64,000 nt of DNA from Gemmata massiliana (GCF_901538265.1 NZ_LR593886.1:2294001-2358000); one strand, 5' to 3'; counted from the stretch's first letter, positions 52,942 to 62,578 are shown. Notes: generated by a model not told the origin, from the letters alone. Translations and numbers: made by a program.

Positions 52942-54045
52942 ATGCACTTCACTCTTCACGCCACTGACGGGGCCGCCCGCGCCGGTACGTTCACCACGCC
53001 GCACGGTGAGGTGCCGACGCCCGCGTTCATGCCGGTTGGTACGCAGGCCACGGTCAAAGGGTTGACGCCGGAGATGGTCCGCGCCGCCGGCGCGCACATC
53101 ATTCTCGGGAACACGTACCACCTCGCGCTTCGCCCCGGCGACGAGATCGTTCGCGACTTCGGCGGGCTGCACAAGTTCATGCACTGGGACGGCCCGATCC
53201 TCACGGACTCGGGCGGCTTCCAGGTGTTCAGCCTCGCCGGGCAGGTGAAAATCACTGACCACGGCGCGAAGTTCAAAAGCCACATTGACGGTTCTCCGCT
53301 CGAACTGACGCCCGAACGCGCCGTCGAGATCCAGCAGAATCTCGGTTCCGATATCGCGATGGTACTCGACGAGTGCCCGCCAGCGACTTCTGAGTCGGCG
53401 AAGATGCGCGCCGCCGTCCTCCGCACTATTCGCTGGGCGGAACGCTGCAAAAAGCACCATTCCCGGCCCGGTCAGGCGCAGTTCGCCATCGTGCAGGGCG
53501 GGCTGAACCTCGATCTGCGTGCGGAATGTGCCCGCGAACTCGTCGCAATGGACTTCCCCGGGTACGCGCTGGGTGGGTTTAGCGTTGGAGAAGCGCCGGA
53601 GGCCATGCACGCGGCTCTGCCCGCGTGCGCCGCGTGCTTGCCCGAGCACAAACCGCGGTACCTCATGGGTGTGGGGCGCCCGCAGGACTTGCTCGCCGGG
53701 GTCGCGTCCGGGATCGACATGTTCGATTGCGTGATGCCCACCCGCAACGGCCGGAACGCCCTCGCGTTCACGAGCGACGGACCGATCCGCTTGCGGAACG
53801 CGAAACACCGGCGAGATCCGGCCCCCGTCGCGTCCGATTGCGCGTGCTACTGCTGCGAGAACTACTCGCGGGGCTACCTGCACCACCTGTTCGCAGCCGA
53901 CGAGATGTTGGGGCCGACGCTGCTGAGTCTGCACAACATCGCGTTCTACCTGCGGTTGATGGCGGACGCCCGGCACGCCATCACCGAGGGGCGGTTCGCG
54001 GCCTTCCGTGCCGGTTGCCTTGCCCGCTGGAACGCCGATTCCTAA
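52942..54045 (+). CDS. tgt: queuine tRNA-ribosyltransferase
   Basis: 367 residues from ATG 52942. Exchanges guanine-34 of tRNA for a queuosine precursor. N-terminal ATDGAARAGTFTTPHGEVPT, catalytic region DGPILTDSGGFQVFSL (Asp), GGLNLDLRAECARELV, and PRYLMGVGRPQDL, then a zinc-binding Cys set in CACYCCENYSRGYLHHL. Full length. It starts a tgt-yajC-secDF order found in many bacteria. Confidence 0.96.
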   Translation: MHFTLHATDGAARAGTFTTPHGEVPTPAFMPVGTQATVKGLTPEMVRAAGAHIILGNTYHLALRPGDEIVRDFGGLHKFMHWDGPILTDSGGFQVFSLAGQVKITDHGAKFKSHIDGSPLELTPERAVEIQQNLGSDIAMVLDECPPATSESAKMRAAVLRTIRWAERCKKHHSRPGQAQFAIVQGGLNLDLRAECARELVAMDFPGYALGGFSVGEAPEAMHAALPACAACLPEHKPRYLMGVGRPQDLLAGVASGIDMFDCVMPTRNGRNALAFTSDGPIRLRNAKHRRDPAPVASDCACYCCENYSRGYLHHLFAADEMLGPTLLSLHNIAFYLRLMADARHAITEGRFAAFRAGCLARWNADS

Positions 54046-54156
54046 ATTGATCGTTCCGATTGTAGCGACCGAGCGCCGTTTCAGCGTAAAAGCTGAATCT
54101 CGCTCCGGTGTTTTGCGATCACGGATACGGTGCCGAGTCAGGAACGCAGGGTGACA

Positions 54157-54504
54157 ATGAGCTTGCTCTTATTATTCGCGCAAGAAGGGCAACAACAGCC
54201 GCCGGGCGCGCTGCCCGGTGGCCCGATGGCGCCGTTGTTCATCCTCGGGTTGGTGGTGCTGTTCCTGCTCGTGGTCGTCTTCCCGGCCCAGCGCCGGCAG
54301 AAGAAGGACCAGGAACAGGTGATCGCGTCGATCAAGCGCGGGACCAAAGTGCTGACCAACGCGGGTATCGTCGCCACCGTCGTTTCGGCGAAGGACGGCG
54401 AGGACGAGATCGTGATCCGCTCCGAGGACACGAAGCTGCGGATCAAGCGCAACGTGGTCGTCCAGGTGCTCGGCTCGGACGACGCGGAAGCGGCCAAACA
54501 GTAA
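54157..54504 (+). CDS. yajC: preprotein translocase subunit YajC
   Basis: 115 residues from ATG 54157. One membrane helix at about 24-44 (PLFILGLVVLFLLVVVFPAQ) then RRQKKDQEQVIASIKRGTKV and LTNAGIVATVVSAKDGEDEI, the YajC-type basic domain. Accessory partner of SecDF. Lies 111 bp after tgt and 88 bp before secDF. Confidence 0.93.
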   Translation: MSLLLLFAQEGQQQPPGALPGGPMAPLFILGLVVLFLLVVVFPAQRRQKKDQEQVIASIKRGTKVLTNAGIVATVVSAKDGEDEIVIRSEDTKLRIKRNVVVQVLGSDDAEAAKQ

Positions 54505-54592
54505 TCGCGGGCAACAGTCACACAGGACGCCGACGTGCGGCGCGCTCCCAAGACGGGGGCCGCCGGACCGTCTCAGGAATGGTTCACACGCC

Positions 54593-57500
54593 ATGCAACG
54601 GAACTTCATCCGCGGCCTTTTGATCTGCCTGGTGCCGTGTCTCGTGGCGGCGGTGTTCGCCGTTCAGCCCCAGAAGTACCGGCTCGGCATCGACCTCGCC
54701 GGCGGTACCATTCTGGTGTACGAGATCAACCTCGAGCGCACGGCGGCGCGCAAAGCGGCCCTCGGCGACAGCAGCGGGCAGAGCGACCCGCGTGCGCCCG
54801 GTGCGAGTGCTCCCCAGGAGCTCTCGACCGAGGAAATGAACAACCTCGCCGCGCAGATCAAGCGCCGGATCGATCCCACCGACATCAAGAACGTGACCGT
54901 GCGCCCGCTCGGTCGCACCCGCCTCGAAATCATCCTGCCCACCGGGGGCGCGTCGAGCGGCCGGGCGAACCTCTCGAAGGAAGACATCGAAGAGGTGAAG
55001 CGGCTCATCTCGCAGATGGGCGTGCTCGAGTTCCGCATCCTCGCGAACGGCGTGGACGACCAGGCCGGCATCCTGGCCGCGCGCCAGTTGCTCGAAGCGA
55101 AATCGCCGGCCGACCTCGAAGGTCTCGCGCGCCGCGGGGACGTGCCGCCGGCACCCGTGGAGACGTTCAACGTCGACATCGGCGACAGCAAGGCGACCGT
55201 TCGCTACGTGTGGTCGGAAGTGGGACCAGAAGAACGCAAGAGCCTGGGCCTGAGCAACGAACAAGAAGGCGACCCGCGCTGGGGCGTCCTCGCCGCCCAG
55301 CGCGACAAGCCGGTCCCGGTCCGCGACGGTTCCCCGGTCGACTACGTCAACTGCAACATGCTCATCTTCAGCCGCAAGGTGACCAGCACCGAGCGGCTCG
55401 CCAAAGAGGAAATGGACGAGAAACGGCTCCGCGCGGAGAATCCGGACAAGAGCGAAGACGAAGTCAAGGCGATGGTGAACCGGAAGAAGTACGAGTACTT
55501 CATCCTCACCCGCGTGTCGCCCGAGGACTCGCTCCGCGTCGGTGGCGAAATCACCATCAGCGCGAACTCCACGAAGGACCGGTCGGAGAACCCGGCCGTC
55601 GGGTTCACGTTCAACTCGGCCGGCGGGCGCCAGTTCGGTAAGATCACGCGCCGCAACAAGCCGACCGGCGGTACCCACCGTAACCTCGCGATTCTGCTCG
55701 ACGACCGGATCGTCTCGGCCCCCACGCTCCAGAGCGAGATCACCGATCAGGGCCAGATCACTGGCAAGTTCGACCGCAAGTCGGTGGACCGGCTGGTTCA
55801 CATCCTGCGGAGCGGGGCGCTCTCGGCCGAACTCCGCGAGAAGCCGGTCAGCGAAAACACCATCGGGCCGACCCTCGGGGCCGACACGATTTTCCGCGGG
55901 ACGACGGCCATCGGGTTCGCGTTCGTCGCGGTGCTCGTGTTCATGGTCGTCTACTACCGGTTCGCCGGGATGGTGGCGTGCGTCGCGCTGTTCGCCAACT
56001 TGCTCCTGACGATCGGCTTCATGGTCGCGGTGAACGCCGCGTTCACGCTGCCGGGGCTGGCCGGGCTGGTGCTCACGCTCGGTATGGCGGTCGACGCGAA
56101 CGTGCTGATCTACGAGCGGCTCCGCGAGGAGCGGAACAAGGGCGCGAACATCGCGACCGCGCTCCGCAACGGCTACGAGCGGGCGTTCCTCACAATCATC
56201 GACACCCACTTGACGAGTATCTTCACCGCGATCGTGCTGTACTCCGCGGGCAACGACCAGCTCAAGGGGTTCGCCATCAGTCTCTCGGTCGGGCTCATCA
56301 TCAGCCTCTTCACCTCGCTGTACATGACGCGGCTGATGTTCGACTTCTGGCTGCACAAGCGGTGGCTGACCGAACTGAAGATGATGCGGCTGTTCGAGCG
56401 GCCCAACTTCAACCCGATGCGGTACCGCCGGATCTTCTTCTCGATCACCGGCGTGCTGACCGTCGCGGGACTGGCGCTGTTCCTCCACCGCGGTGAAGAC
56501 GGGCTGAACGTGGACTTCCGCGGCGGGACCGTGTTCGCCGGTAAATTGAAGACCGGCGAAGAGCGCGGTCTCACGAAGACGTCGGACGATAAGCCCGGGT
56601 TCCGCGAACTGCTGAGCGAAGAATCTCAGAAGGCCAACCTCGCGGTGAAGCCCGGTGACGACGCGATCGTCTGGGAAAACAAACCGAGCGGTGACGAAGC
56701 GGTGAACGTGTGGATTTACACGGTCACCTACACGGACGGTACCGAGCACACCGTGACGCTGACGGCGAAGCCGGCCGGTAACACGGAAGCCGAGATGCGG
56801 GAGGACGTTCGGGCTCGCGTCAGCAGCCTGCCCGACGTGTCCGTGGAGCAGATGTTCCTCACCGGTGAGGACTACGGCAGCGGTAAGAGCCGGTACTTCA
56901 CGGTCCGGACGACGGAAAAGCAGCGACAGATCGTGCAGTTGACGCTCGACCGGCTCCTGCGCGCCAAGGACGTGTCCATCATGGACGGCGCGACCATGTC
57001 GTACCCGGAGGAAGAGGTCGAACTGGAAATCGAGAAGGACGGGAAGAAGGTCAAGGAGAAGCAGCGTGTCCCGGTGGTTGCTAACGGGGTGATTACTCTC
57101 ACGTTCGATAAGCCAACCTCGCGGAACTTCACGCAGGAACTGTTCGATATCGAGTTCCGCAAGCAGTCGAGTGACCGCACCGACACGTTCACCCTGACCG
57201 GTGTCGGTGAGCCGGTCGAGGGCCGGTACACGCAGATGAAGCTAGACGTGTCGAAGAACCCGGCACTCTCGCTGTTGGCCGCTCCCGTGGCTCCCGAAAC
57301 CGCCGCGAAGCGCGGAACCCAGCTCCTGTCACTCAAGAAGGTTCTGGCCGGTGCGAAGCGGGCGTTCGACAGCACTCCGGAACCGGAGCGGCTGGAAGTG
57401 TTCGACAGCCAGCTCGCATCCGATACCCGTGAGAAGGCACTCATCGCGATCACCCTGAGCTGGATCGCGATCCTCCTGTATCTCTGGTTCCGGTTCGGGA

Positions 57501-58033
57501 ACTGGACGTTCGGTCTCGCGGCCGTCATCTGCCTCGTTCACGACCTGTGCTTCACGATCGGGGCGATCGCAGCGTGCCACTACCTGCACCTGATCCCCGG
57601 GCTCGGGTTCCTCGGGATCGAGGACTTCAAGATCGACCTCACGACCGTCGCGGCGCTGCTCACGCTGGTCGGGTACTCGGTGAACGAGATCATCGTGAAC
57701 TTCGCCCGTATCCGTGAGGTCCGCGGTAAGAACCCGACGCTGACCCCGCAGATGATTAACGACAGCGTGAACCAGACGCTGAGCCGGACGATCCTGACCT
57801 CGATGACGGTGTTCCTCGCGTCGATGGTGCTCTACATCTTCGGCGGTGAGGGCGTTCACCTGTTCGCGTTCGTGATGGTGATGGGCGTGTTGGTCAGCAC
57901 CTACAGCTCGATCTTCGTCGCCAGCCCGCTCCTCCTGTTCCTCGGCGAGGGCCGCGACGGGACGGGGGCCGCTCCGGAAGAAACGCCCGAAGAGAAGGAA
58001 GAGGGCGCGGAAGAAGAAGTGGTCGAAGGCTAA
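54593..58033 (+). CDS. secDF: fused protein translocase subunits SecD-SecF
   Basis: 1146 residues. SecD half: KYRLGIDLAGGTILVYEINL near the N-terminus, AQIKRRIDPTDIKNVTVRPL, VDRLVHILRSGALSAELREK, and SLSVGLIISLFTSLYMTRL, with GLAGLVLTLGMAVDANVLIY for the core helix. SecF half begins near residue 610 (MRYRRIFFSITGVLTVAGLA, VDFRGGTVFAG) and ends with SWIAILLYLWFRFGNWTFGL and VGYSVNEIIVNFARIREVRG. The soluble loop of the SecF half is much longer (about 280 residues) than usual. The complex uses the proton gradient to pull exported proteins across the inner membrane. Confidence 0.96.
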   Translation: MQRNFIRGLLICLVPCLVAAVFAVQPQKYRLGIDLAGGTILVYEINLERTAARKAALGDSSGQSDPRAPGASAPQELSTEEMNNLAAQIKRRIDPTDIKNVTVRPLGRTRLEIILPTGGASSGRANLSKEDIEEVKRLISQMGVLEFRILANGVDDQAGILAARQLLEAKSPADLEGLARRGDVPPAPVETFNVDIGDSKATVRYVWSEVGPEERKSLGLSNEQEGDPRWGVLAAQRDKPVPVRDGSPVDYVNCNMLIFSRKVTSTERLAKEEMDEKRLRAENPDKSEDEVKAMVNRKKYEYFILTRVSPEDSLRVGGEITISANSTKDRSENPAVGFTFNSAGGRQFGKITRRNKPTGGTHRNLAILLDDRIVSAPTLQSEITDQGQITGKFDRKSVDRLVHILRSGALSAELREKPVSENTIGPTLGADTIFRGTTAIGFAFVAVLVFMVVYYRFAGMVACVALFANLLLTIGFMVAVNAAFTLPGLAGLVLTLGMAVDANVLIYERLREERNKGANIATALRNGYERAFLTIIDTHLTSIFTAIVLYSAGNDQLKGFAISLSVGLIISLFTSLYMTRLMFDFWLHKRWLTELKMMRLFERPNFNPMRYRRIFFSITGVLTVAGLALFLHRGEDGLNVDFRGGTVFAGKLKTGEERGLTKTSDDKPGFRELLSEESQKANLAVKPGDDAIVWENKPSGDEAVNVWIYTVTYTDGTEHTVTLTAKPAGNTEAEMREDVRARVSSLPDVSVEQMFLTGEDYGSGKSRYFTVRTTEKQRQIVQLTLDRLLRAKDVSIMDGATMSYPEEEVELEIEKDGKKVKEKQRVPVVANGVITLTFDKPTSRNFTQELFDIEFRKQSSDRTDTFTLTGVGEPVEGRYTQMKLDVSKNPALSLLAAPVAPETAAKRGTQLLSLKKVLAGAKRAFDSTPEPERLEVFDSQLASDTREKALIAITLSWIAILLYLWFRFGNWTFGLAAVICLVHDLCFTIGAIAACHYLHLIPGLGFLGIEDFKIDLTTVAALLTLVGYSVNEIIVNFARIREVRGKNPTLTPQMINDSVNQTLSRTILTSMTVFLASMVLYIFGGEGVHLFAFVMVMGVLVSTYSSIFVASPLLLFLGEGRDGTGAAPEETPEEKEEGAEEEVVEG

Positions 58034-58049
58034 GGTTTCTTGAGGTCTG

Positions 58050-58105
58050 AAAGTCGCACGGCCGGAGAACTCAATCATGAGTTCTCCGGCCGTGCGACTT
58101 TATCG
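58050..58105 (+). terminator. long stem-loop between secDF and the protoglobin gene
   Basis: Perfect 24-bp stem, left arm 58050-58073 and right arm 58078-58101, loop atca, followed by tat on the plus strand. Convergent genes share it, so it can serve both. Confidence 0.85.
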
Positions 58106-58126
58106 GGGCTTTGGTGTGGGTGGTTT

Positions 58127-58714
58127 CTACGACCTCACGATTTCGCCCTGGTAGTGCCGCGTAATCAGATCGTTCTGAATCCACAGCAGTTTGCCGAACG
58201 CGCGGAGCGCCTTCACTTCGGTGTCTCGATCGAGTCCGAGTCCCAGGATCGTGGCGGTCAGTGCGTCGGCCACGAAGCCCAGCAGCGCGTTCATCTGCAC
58301 GAGCGGCACGTCGAGATCCTTGCTCCCCGCCTTCGGCGTGTGCATCTTCCCGACCATGTCGAGGTACTCGACCATTTTGCCGTCGTAGGGTTTCGTCACG
58401 AGGGCCGCGAGGTACCGGCCCAGATGCTGCTTGCGGAACTGGATCTGCGGGTGATCCATCGCGAGTTGGTCGACGGTCTTCGGCACCTCGCCCTGGTACT
58501 CGTGCTGGCGCGGGACGAAGTGGCGCCAGGTCGCGTCCTGTTGGAAGAGCTTGTTGTAAACGGCATCCACGAGGCCCGGCACGAGCGGTGCGAGGAGCGG
58601 TGCCGCGCCGTGAATGGCCGCGATGTCGTCCGCTCCGAACCCCATGAATCCCGCGACGTACCCAAAGCGGTATCCCAGATCCGATTCCAACCGCGGTTCG
58701 TCAATGTGTGTCAT
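58127..58714 (-). CDS. protoglobin-family heme protein
   Basis: 195 residues, the length of archaeal-type protoglobins. DLGYRFGYVAGFMGFGADDI near the start (pre-helix Z region), RHFVPRQHEYQGEVP, IQFRKQHLGRYLAALVTKPY (the proximal-His helix candidate), MVEYLDMVGKMHTPKAGSKD and MNALLGFVADALTATILGLG. It binds heme and gases such as O2, NO or CO. No other domain is attached, unlike globin-coupled sensors. It is transcribed divergently from the Rrf2 regulator gene (58861), so the pair is likely co-regulated. Confidence 0.88.
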   Translation of the reverse strand: MTHIDEPRLESDLGYRFGYVAGFMGFGADDIAAIHGAAPLLAPLVPGLVDAVYNKLFQQDATWRHFVPRQHEYQGEVPKTVDQLAMDHPQIQFRKQHLGRYLAALVTKPYDGKMVEYLDMVGKMHTPKAGSKDLDVPLVQMNALLGFVADALTATILGLGLDRDTEVKALRAFGKLLWIQNDLITRHYQGEIVRS

Positions 58715-58860
58715 GTGTGACTCCTTCGAGAGAGGATCGCACGGGAAATACGTGCGATGTGGAAACAGGACTAATTTATCCTATTTATCGAATCGAGTCC
58801 AGCGACTACAATGAAAATCGGAAAGCGAGCACGATCACACGCGATTCAGGGGCCGTAAGG

Positions 58861-59319
58861 ATGTTCTCACGAACGGTGGAGTACGCCCTGCGCGCAGTGA
58901 TTCACTTGGCGCACGAAGCGCCCAAAGCGCGAACCACGGCCCAAATCGCCGACGCGACCCAGGTGCCGAAAGACTATCTCTCGAAGATCCTTCAGGGGCT
59001 GGCCAAGAAGGGGTTGGTGGAAACGCAGCGCGGGGTTGGGGGCGGGGTTTCACTGACGAGAACGCCGGAAGAAATCACGATTCTCGACGTGGTGAATGCG
59101 GTGGAGCCGATCGCGCGTATCGCGACGTGTCCGCTGAACCTGCCGAACCACGGCGCCAACCTGTGTCCGCTGCACCGGCGGATGGACGAAGCGATGGCTA
59201 CGGTTGAAGAAGCGTTTCGCAGTAGCACGCTGGCCGAGGTGCTAGCCGATCCGAGTGCGAGTGTGCCGCTGTGCGACGGGAGCGGCACGGTGCAAACACT
59301 CAAAGTGCGTAACGGGTAA
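58861..59319 (+). CDS. Rrf2-family transcriptional regulator
   Basis: 152 residues from ATG 58861. Winged-helix domain: MFSRTVEYALRAVIHLAHEA, TTAQIADATQVPKDYLSKIL, GLVETQRGVGGGVSLTR (the wing), then EPIARIATCPLNLPNHGANL and CPLHRRMDEAM. Two Cys 13 positions apart plus a His are positioned where IscR/NsrR-type proteins hold an Fe-S cluster; a third Cys of the canonical set is replaced, and one is far off (LCDGSG). It likely senses redox or NO and controls the adjacent protoglobin. Confidence 0.9.
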   Translation: MFSRTVEYALRAVIHLAHEAPKARTTAQIADATQVPKDYLSKILQGLAKKGLVETQRGVGGGVSLTRTPEEITILDVVNAVEPIARIATCPLNLPNHGANLCPLHRRMDEAMATVEEAFRSSTLAEVLADPSASVPLCDGSGTVQTLKVRNG

Positions 59320-59334
59320 GAGCGGTTACTCGCG

Positions 59335-60294
59335 CTAAAACAATTCCTCAAACTGCCGGCGGAGTTCGCGGTCGCCGATGCGCGCGATCGCTTCTTCGAC
59401 TTGCTGCCGGACTCGGGGCATGTGGCAGTGTGCGAGCGCAGCGAGTGCGTCGCGGGCCGTGCTCCTGTGATCCTCAAGTAAAGAGAGCAGGAACTCGACC
59501 GCTCGGTCGTCCCGTAAAAGCGCGACGGCGATGAGCAGGTCGGGCTTGAAGTCGTCGAAGGTGCTTCTCCACTTGGCGATAAGAAGGTCCAGCGCGCCGG
59601 GCGCCCGAGATTGGCCGATTGCGAGTGCCGCGTGCGCCCGAACACGCGAGTCCTCACTATCAAGATAGTCCGCGACAACCTGAAAATGTTTCACCTTGTC
59701 GCACGCGAGAATCTCCTCGAAGCCCGCGGCCATGACGCTCGGGCTGTCGTCCCCGAGAAGGATCTTCAGCCTCAAGAGCGGGCCGCAAATCGCTCCGCCC
59801 AGTGCGGCGACACAGTGAACTGCGGCCAGGCGCACGTCTTCGGGCGGGTCCGCGAGCAAACCCGCCAGTTCATCGACCTCGGATGCGGAACCTAATTCTG
59901 CGTGGGCGTAAGCCGCAGCAATTCGCAACTCGGCGGCCGCGTCGCGACTACCCCGATTGGGTCGAGTGGGCCAGTAGCACGTCATTCCGCTGAGATACGG
60001 TGCGGCGCGCTCGATTTTTAATTGGCGCAGTGCGTTCACAATCGCGACTTTCGCCGCACAGTACCGATCCGCACGCATCCCGTCGCCGCTGAAGCGCTCG
60101 AACGCGGCGCACAAGTCACGAGCGAGCCGAGGAAGGGTGAGGCGCCCGGCTAACTCCGCCGCCTGAGCGACGACCGCACTCGTCCCGCTCGATAAAGCGG
60201 CGCGGAGCGTCTCGGTTGCCTGATCTTTGTCCGTGCTATCTCCCTCGTCGGACAACTGCTTGAGCGCGGCCGCGGTTGCTTTGGGGCGCGACAT
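59335..60294 (-). CDS. HEAT-repeat protein
   Basis: 319 residues from ATG 60294. Helical repeats with the regular HEAT pattern: DPPEDVRLAAVHCVAALGG, DDSPSVMAAGFEEILACD, DSEDSRVRAHAALAIGQSRA, LRDDRAVEFLLSLLEDHRST and HMPRVRQQVEEAIARIGD. No signal peptide. Such scaffolds mediate protein contacts; the partner is not apparent. A start at 60339 is possible but has no ribosome-binding site. Convergent with the Rrf2 gene. Confidence 0.82.
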   Translation of the reverse strand: MSRPKATAAALKQLSDEGDSTDKDQATETLRAALSSGTSAVVAQAAELAGRLTLPRLARDLCAAFERFSGDGMRADRYCAAKVAIVNALRQLKIERAAPYLSGMTCYWPTRPNRGSRDAAAELRIAAAYAHAELGSASEVDELAGLLADPPEDVRLAAVHCVAALGGAICGPLLRLKILLGDDSPSVMAAGFEEILACDKVKHFQVVADYLDSEDSRVRAHAALAIGQSRAPGALDLLIAKWRSTFDDFKPDLLIAVALLRDDRAVEFLLSLLEDHRSTARDALAALAHCHMPRVRQQVEEAIARIGDRELRRQFEELF

Positions 60295-60396
60295 GATCTT
60301 CCGTGTTGGTGTGTTGAGGGCGATTTTGGGGAGCGGCAATTTAACTGAGCTTTTCTCCGCTCCACATGTTGGTTGCTCGGCATGCGAGTCGCGCTC

Positions 60397-60987
60397 TCAC
60401 TCGTCGCGCCCCACGCGGTACATCACGTCCGTCCGCAGTACGTACTTGCGCCCGGCGCGGACCGGCGCCCCTTCGTGCAACAAGTAGTGGAAGAACACCA
60501 GCGCCTTACCCGTTTCCGGCTTCACGCGGATGTCGGTCCCGTCCGGGAGTAGCAGTCCGTCGTCCTGGATGTAGACGATGGTTTCGCCGCCCTCGCATTC
60601 GCCACTCAGGTACACCATGAACGTGAACTGGCTCCGCTCGTCGTTCCGGGCGAAGTGCCCGTCGGTGTGCGGGCGGAACGTCTGTCCCGGGTCGTAGCGG
60701 TAGAAGCGGAACCGTTCGTTCAGTGCGGTCGCATCGCGTTCGCGGTACGGGGACGGCAGGAGCGGTTTCGCGCGGTTCCAGAGCTTGGCGGCCCAGTCGA
60801 AGTTGTCGAGCATCACGCGCTCGTTGTTCCGGACCTCCGGAGCCATCACGAACCCGGCACCCGTGCTGATGGGCGCTGCGCCGTAGCCCACGGTTTCGGT
60901 CACGCGGATGTATTCCGCGCACTCTTCGGGCGTGAGGAAGTCGTGGATCACGAACACCTGTTCGCCGTCGAGTTCTTCTTTTCGCAT
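60397..60987 (-). CDS. 2OG-Fe(II) oxygenase, prolyl-4-hydroxylase-like
   Basis: 196 residues. Double-stranded beta helix with the metal/2OG motif: FRPHTDGHFARNDERSQFT (HxD), GGETIVYIQDDGLLLPDG, and the distal His/Arg in LLHEGAPVRAGRKYVLRTDV. The N-terminal LTPEECAEYIRVTETVGYGA also fits the P4Hc domain. It hydroxylates proline or another residue or small molecule; the target is unknown. Divergent from the sulfatase gene. Confidence 0.87.
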   Translation of the reverse strand: MRKEELDGEQVFVIHDFLTPEECAEYIRVTETVGYGAAPISTGAGFVMAPEVRNNERVMLDNFDWAAKLWNRAKPLLPSPYRERDATALNERFRFYRYDPGQTFRPHTDGHFARNDERSQFTFMVYLSGECEGGETIVYIQDDGLLLPDGTDIRVKPETGKALVFFHYLLHEGAPVRAGRKYVLRTDVMYRVGRDE

Positions 60988-61118
60988 CGGGCGGGCCTCA
61001 CGGGGAAAAGAGTGCGGTCATTGTCTCCGACACCGCGAGTCGGCAAAAGGTGATCTGCCGCGTGAACGGGAGCACGTGTCGCGGTATACTCCGGTCGCGT
61101 TTCTTCTCGGAGTACCCG

Positions 61119-62552
61119 ATGCGACGATACCTCTCGGTTGCGGTTTTCGCGGTGTGCGCGTTTCCCGTTCGCGCCGCGGACAAGCCCAACATCATCGTGA
61201 TGATGACGGACGACCAGCGGCACGACTTCATGTCGTGCGCCGGGCACCCGTTCATCAAGACGCCGAACATGGACCGCATCGCGAAGGAGGGCTACCGCTA
61301 CACGAACGCCTTCGTGACTAACGCGCTGTGTGCGCCGAGCCGGGCGTCGCTCCTCACGGGGCAATATTCGCACGCGAATGGTGTCCGGGACAATATGGGC
61401 ACGAAGCTCAATCCCGATTCGCCGTGGTTGCCGGATGAGTTGCGGAAACAGGGTTACGAGGTCGCGTTTTGTGGGAAATCGCACGTTCCCGGGCACTTCC
61501 GCGAAAAGACCTGGGACTATTATTTCGGCTTCCAGGGGCAGGGGAACTACCTCAGACCGGTGATCGCCGAGAGCGGCGCGGACGGCAAGATCGGGCCGGA
61601 CAAGCCCTACGACGGCTGGATCGACGACGTTGTGACCGACAAGGCGCTTGAGTGGGTGAAGAAGGGACAGGAAAAGAGCAAGGGGCAGAAGCCGTTCGCG
61701 CTGTTCCTGTTCTTCAAGGCGCCGCACCGGGCGTGGCAGCCCGCACCGCGTCACAAGGACTTGTACGCGGACGCCGTTGTGAAGAAGCCCGCGTTGTGGG
61801 AGGACGCCGGTACCGGTAAGCCGCGTGCATTCCTTCAGGCCGCGAACATGATCGGCCAGTACCCGGACACGAAGGACTACGACGGCATGATCCGCGACTA
61901 CTGCCGGTGTCTCACCGGGGTAGACGACAACGTGGGTAAGGTGCTGAAGGCACTCGATGATCTGAAAATCGCCGACGACACGGCGGTCATGTACACGTCG
62001 GACAACGGGTTCTTTCTGGGTGAATGGCAGCGGTTCGACAAACGGTTCATGCACGAACCAAGTATCCGCGTTCCGCTCCTCGTGAAGCTGCCGAAGGTGA
62101 TACAACGGCACTACCGACCAATCGGTATGAAGCTCGACCCGATGGTGCTGAACGTGGACATCGCGCCGACGGTGCTGGACCTCGCCGGCGTCGCGCCGCC
62201 GAAGGCGATGCACGGGCGGAGCGTGCTACCGTTCGCGCAGCTCACCCCGGCCGGACCGTTGCCGCCGCACATGGTCCCGCGTGAGGCGTGGTACTACGAG
62301 TATTTCGAGTTCCCGGACGTGTCGCACAACGTGAACAAGCACCGCGGCATCCGGACGCCGAAATGGAAGTTCATTCACTACTACGAGCCGCCGTTCAAGT
62401 TCCGCGAGGAGTTTGAACTGTACGACCTGGAAAAAGACCCCGAGGAGCGCGTGAATCTCGCGAACCGGCCCGCGTTCCAGGCCACCGTGAAGGAACTGCA
62501 AGCGAAAATGGAATCGCTGCGCAAAGAGATCGGGTCCAAGGACGAGAAGTAG
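61119..62552 (+). CDS. secreted sulfatase
   Basis: 477 residues from ATG 61119. Signal peptide RRYLSVAVFAVCAFPVRAA. The catalytic pentapeptide CAPSR (C71-R75) undergoes oxidation to formylglycine; DDQRHDF and the metal-binding TSDNGFFLGEW region are typical of the S1 family. C-terminal VNLANRPAFQATVKELQAKM matches the usual sulfatase end. It acts on sulfated polysaccharides outside the cell, a hallmark of planctomycetes. An upstream in-frame start would bury the signal. Confidence 0.95.
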   Translation: MRRYLSVAVFAVCAFPVRAADKPNIIVMMTDDQRHDFMSCAGHPFIKTPNMDRIAKEGYRYTNAFVTNALCAPSRASLLTGQYSHANGVRDNMGTKLNPDSPWLPDELRKQGYEVAFCGKSHVPGHFREKTWDYYFGFQGQGNYLRPVIAESGADGKIGPDKPYDGWIDDVVTDKALEWVKKGQEKSKGQKPFALFLFFKAPHRAWQPAPRHKDLYADAVVKKPALWEDAGTGKPRAFLQAANMIGQYPDTKDYDGMIRDYCRCLTGVDDNVGKVLKALDDLKIADDTAVMYTSDNGFFLGEWQRFDKRFMHEPSIRVPLLVKLPKVIQRHYRPIGMKLDPMVLNVDIAPTVLDLAGVAPPKAMHGRSVLPFAQLTPAGPLPPHMVPREAWYYEYFEFPDVSHNVNKHRGIRTPKWKFIHYYEPPFKFREEFELYDLEKDPEERVNLANRPAFQATVKELQAKMESLRKEIGSKDEK

Positions 62553-62578
62553 CAGATTCTCCAGAATGCGAGCGCCCA

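Noticed and set aside
54584..56749. 721-codon frame on the minus strand
   Set aside because: Antisense to secDF with no domain or ribosome-binding site; shadow frame.
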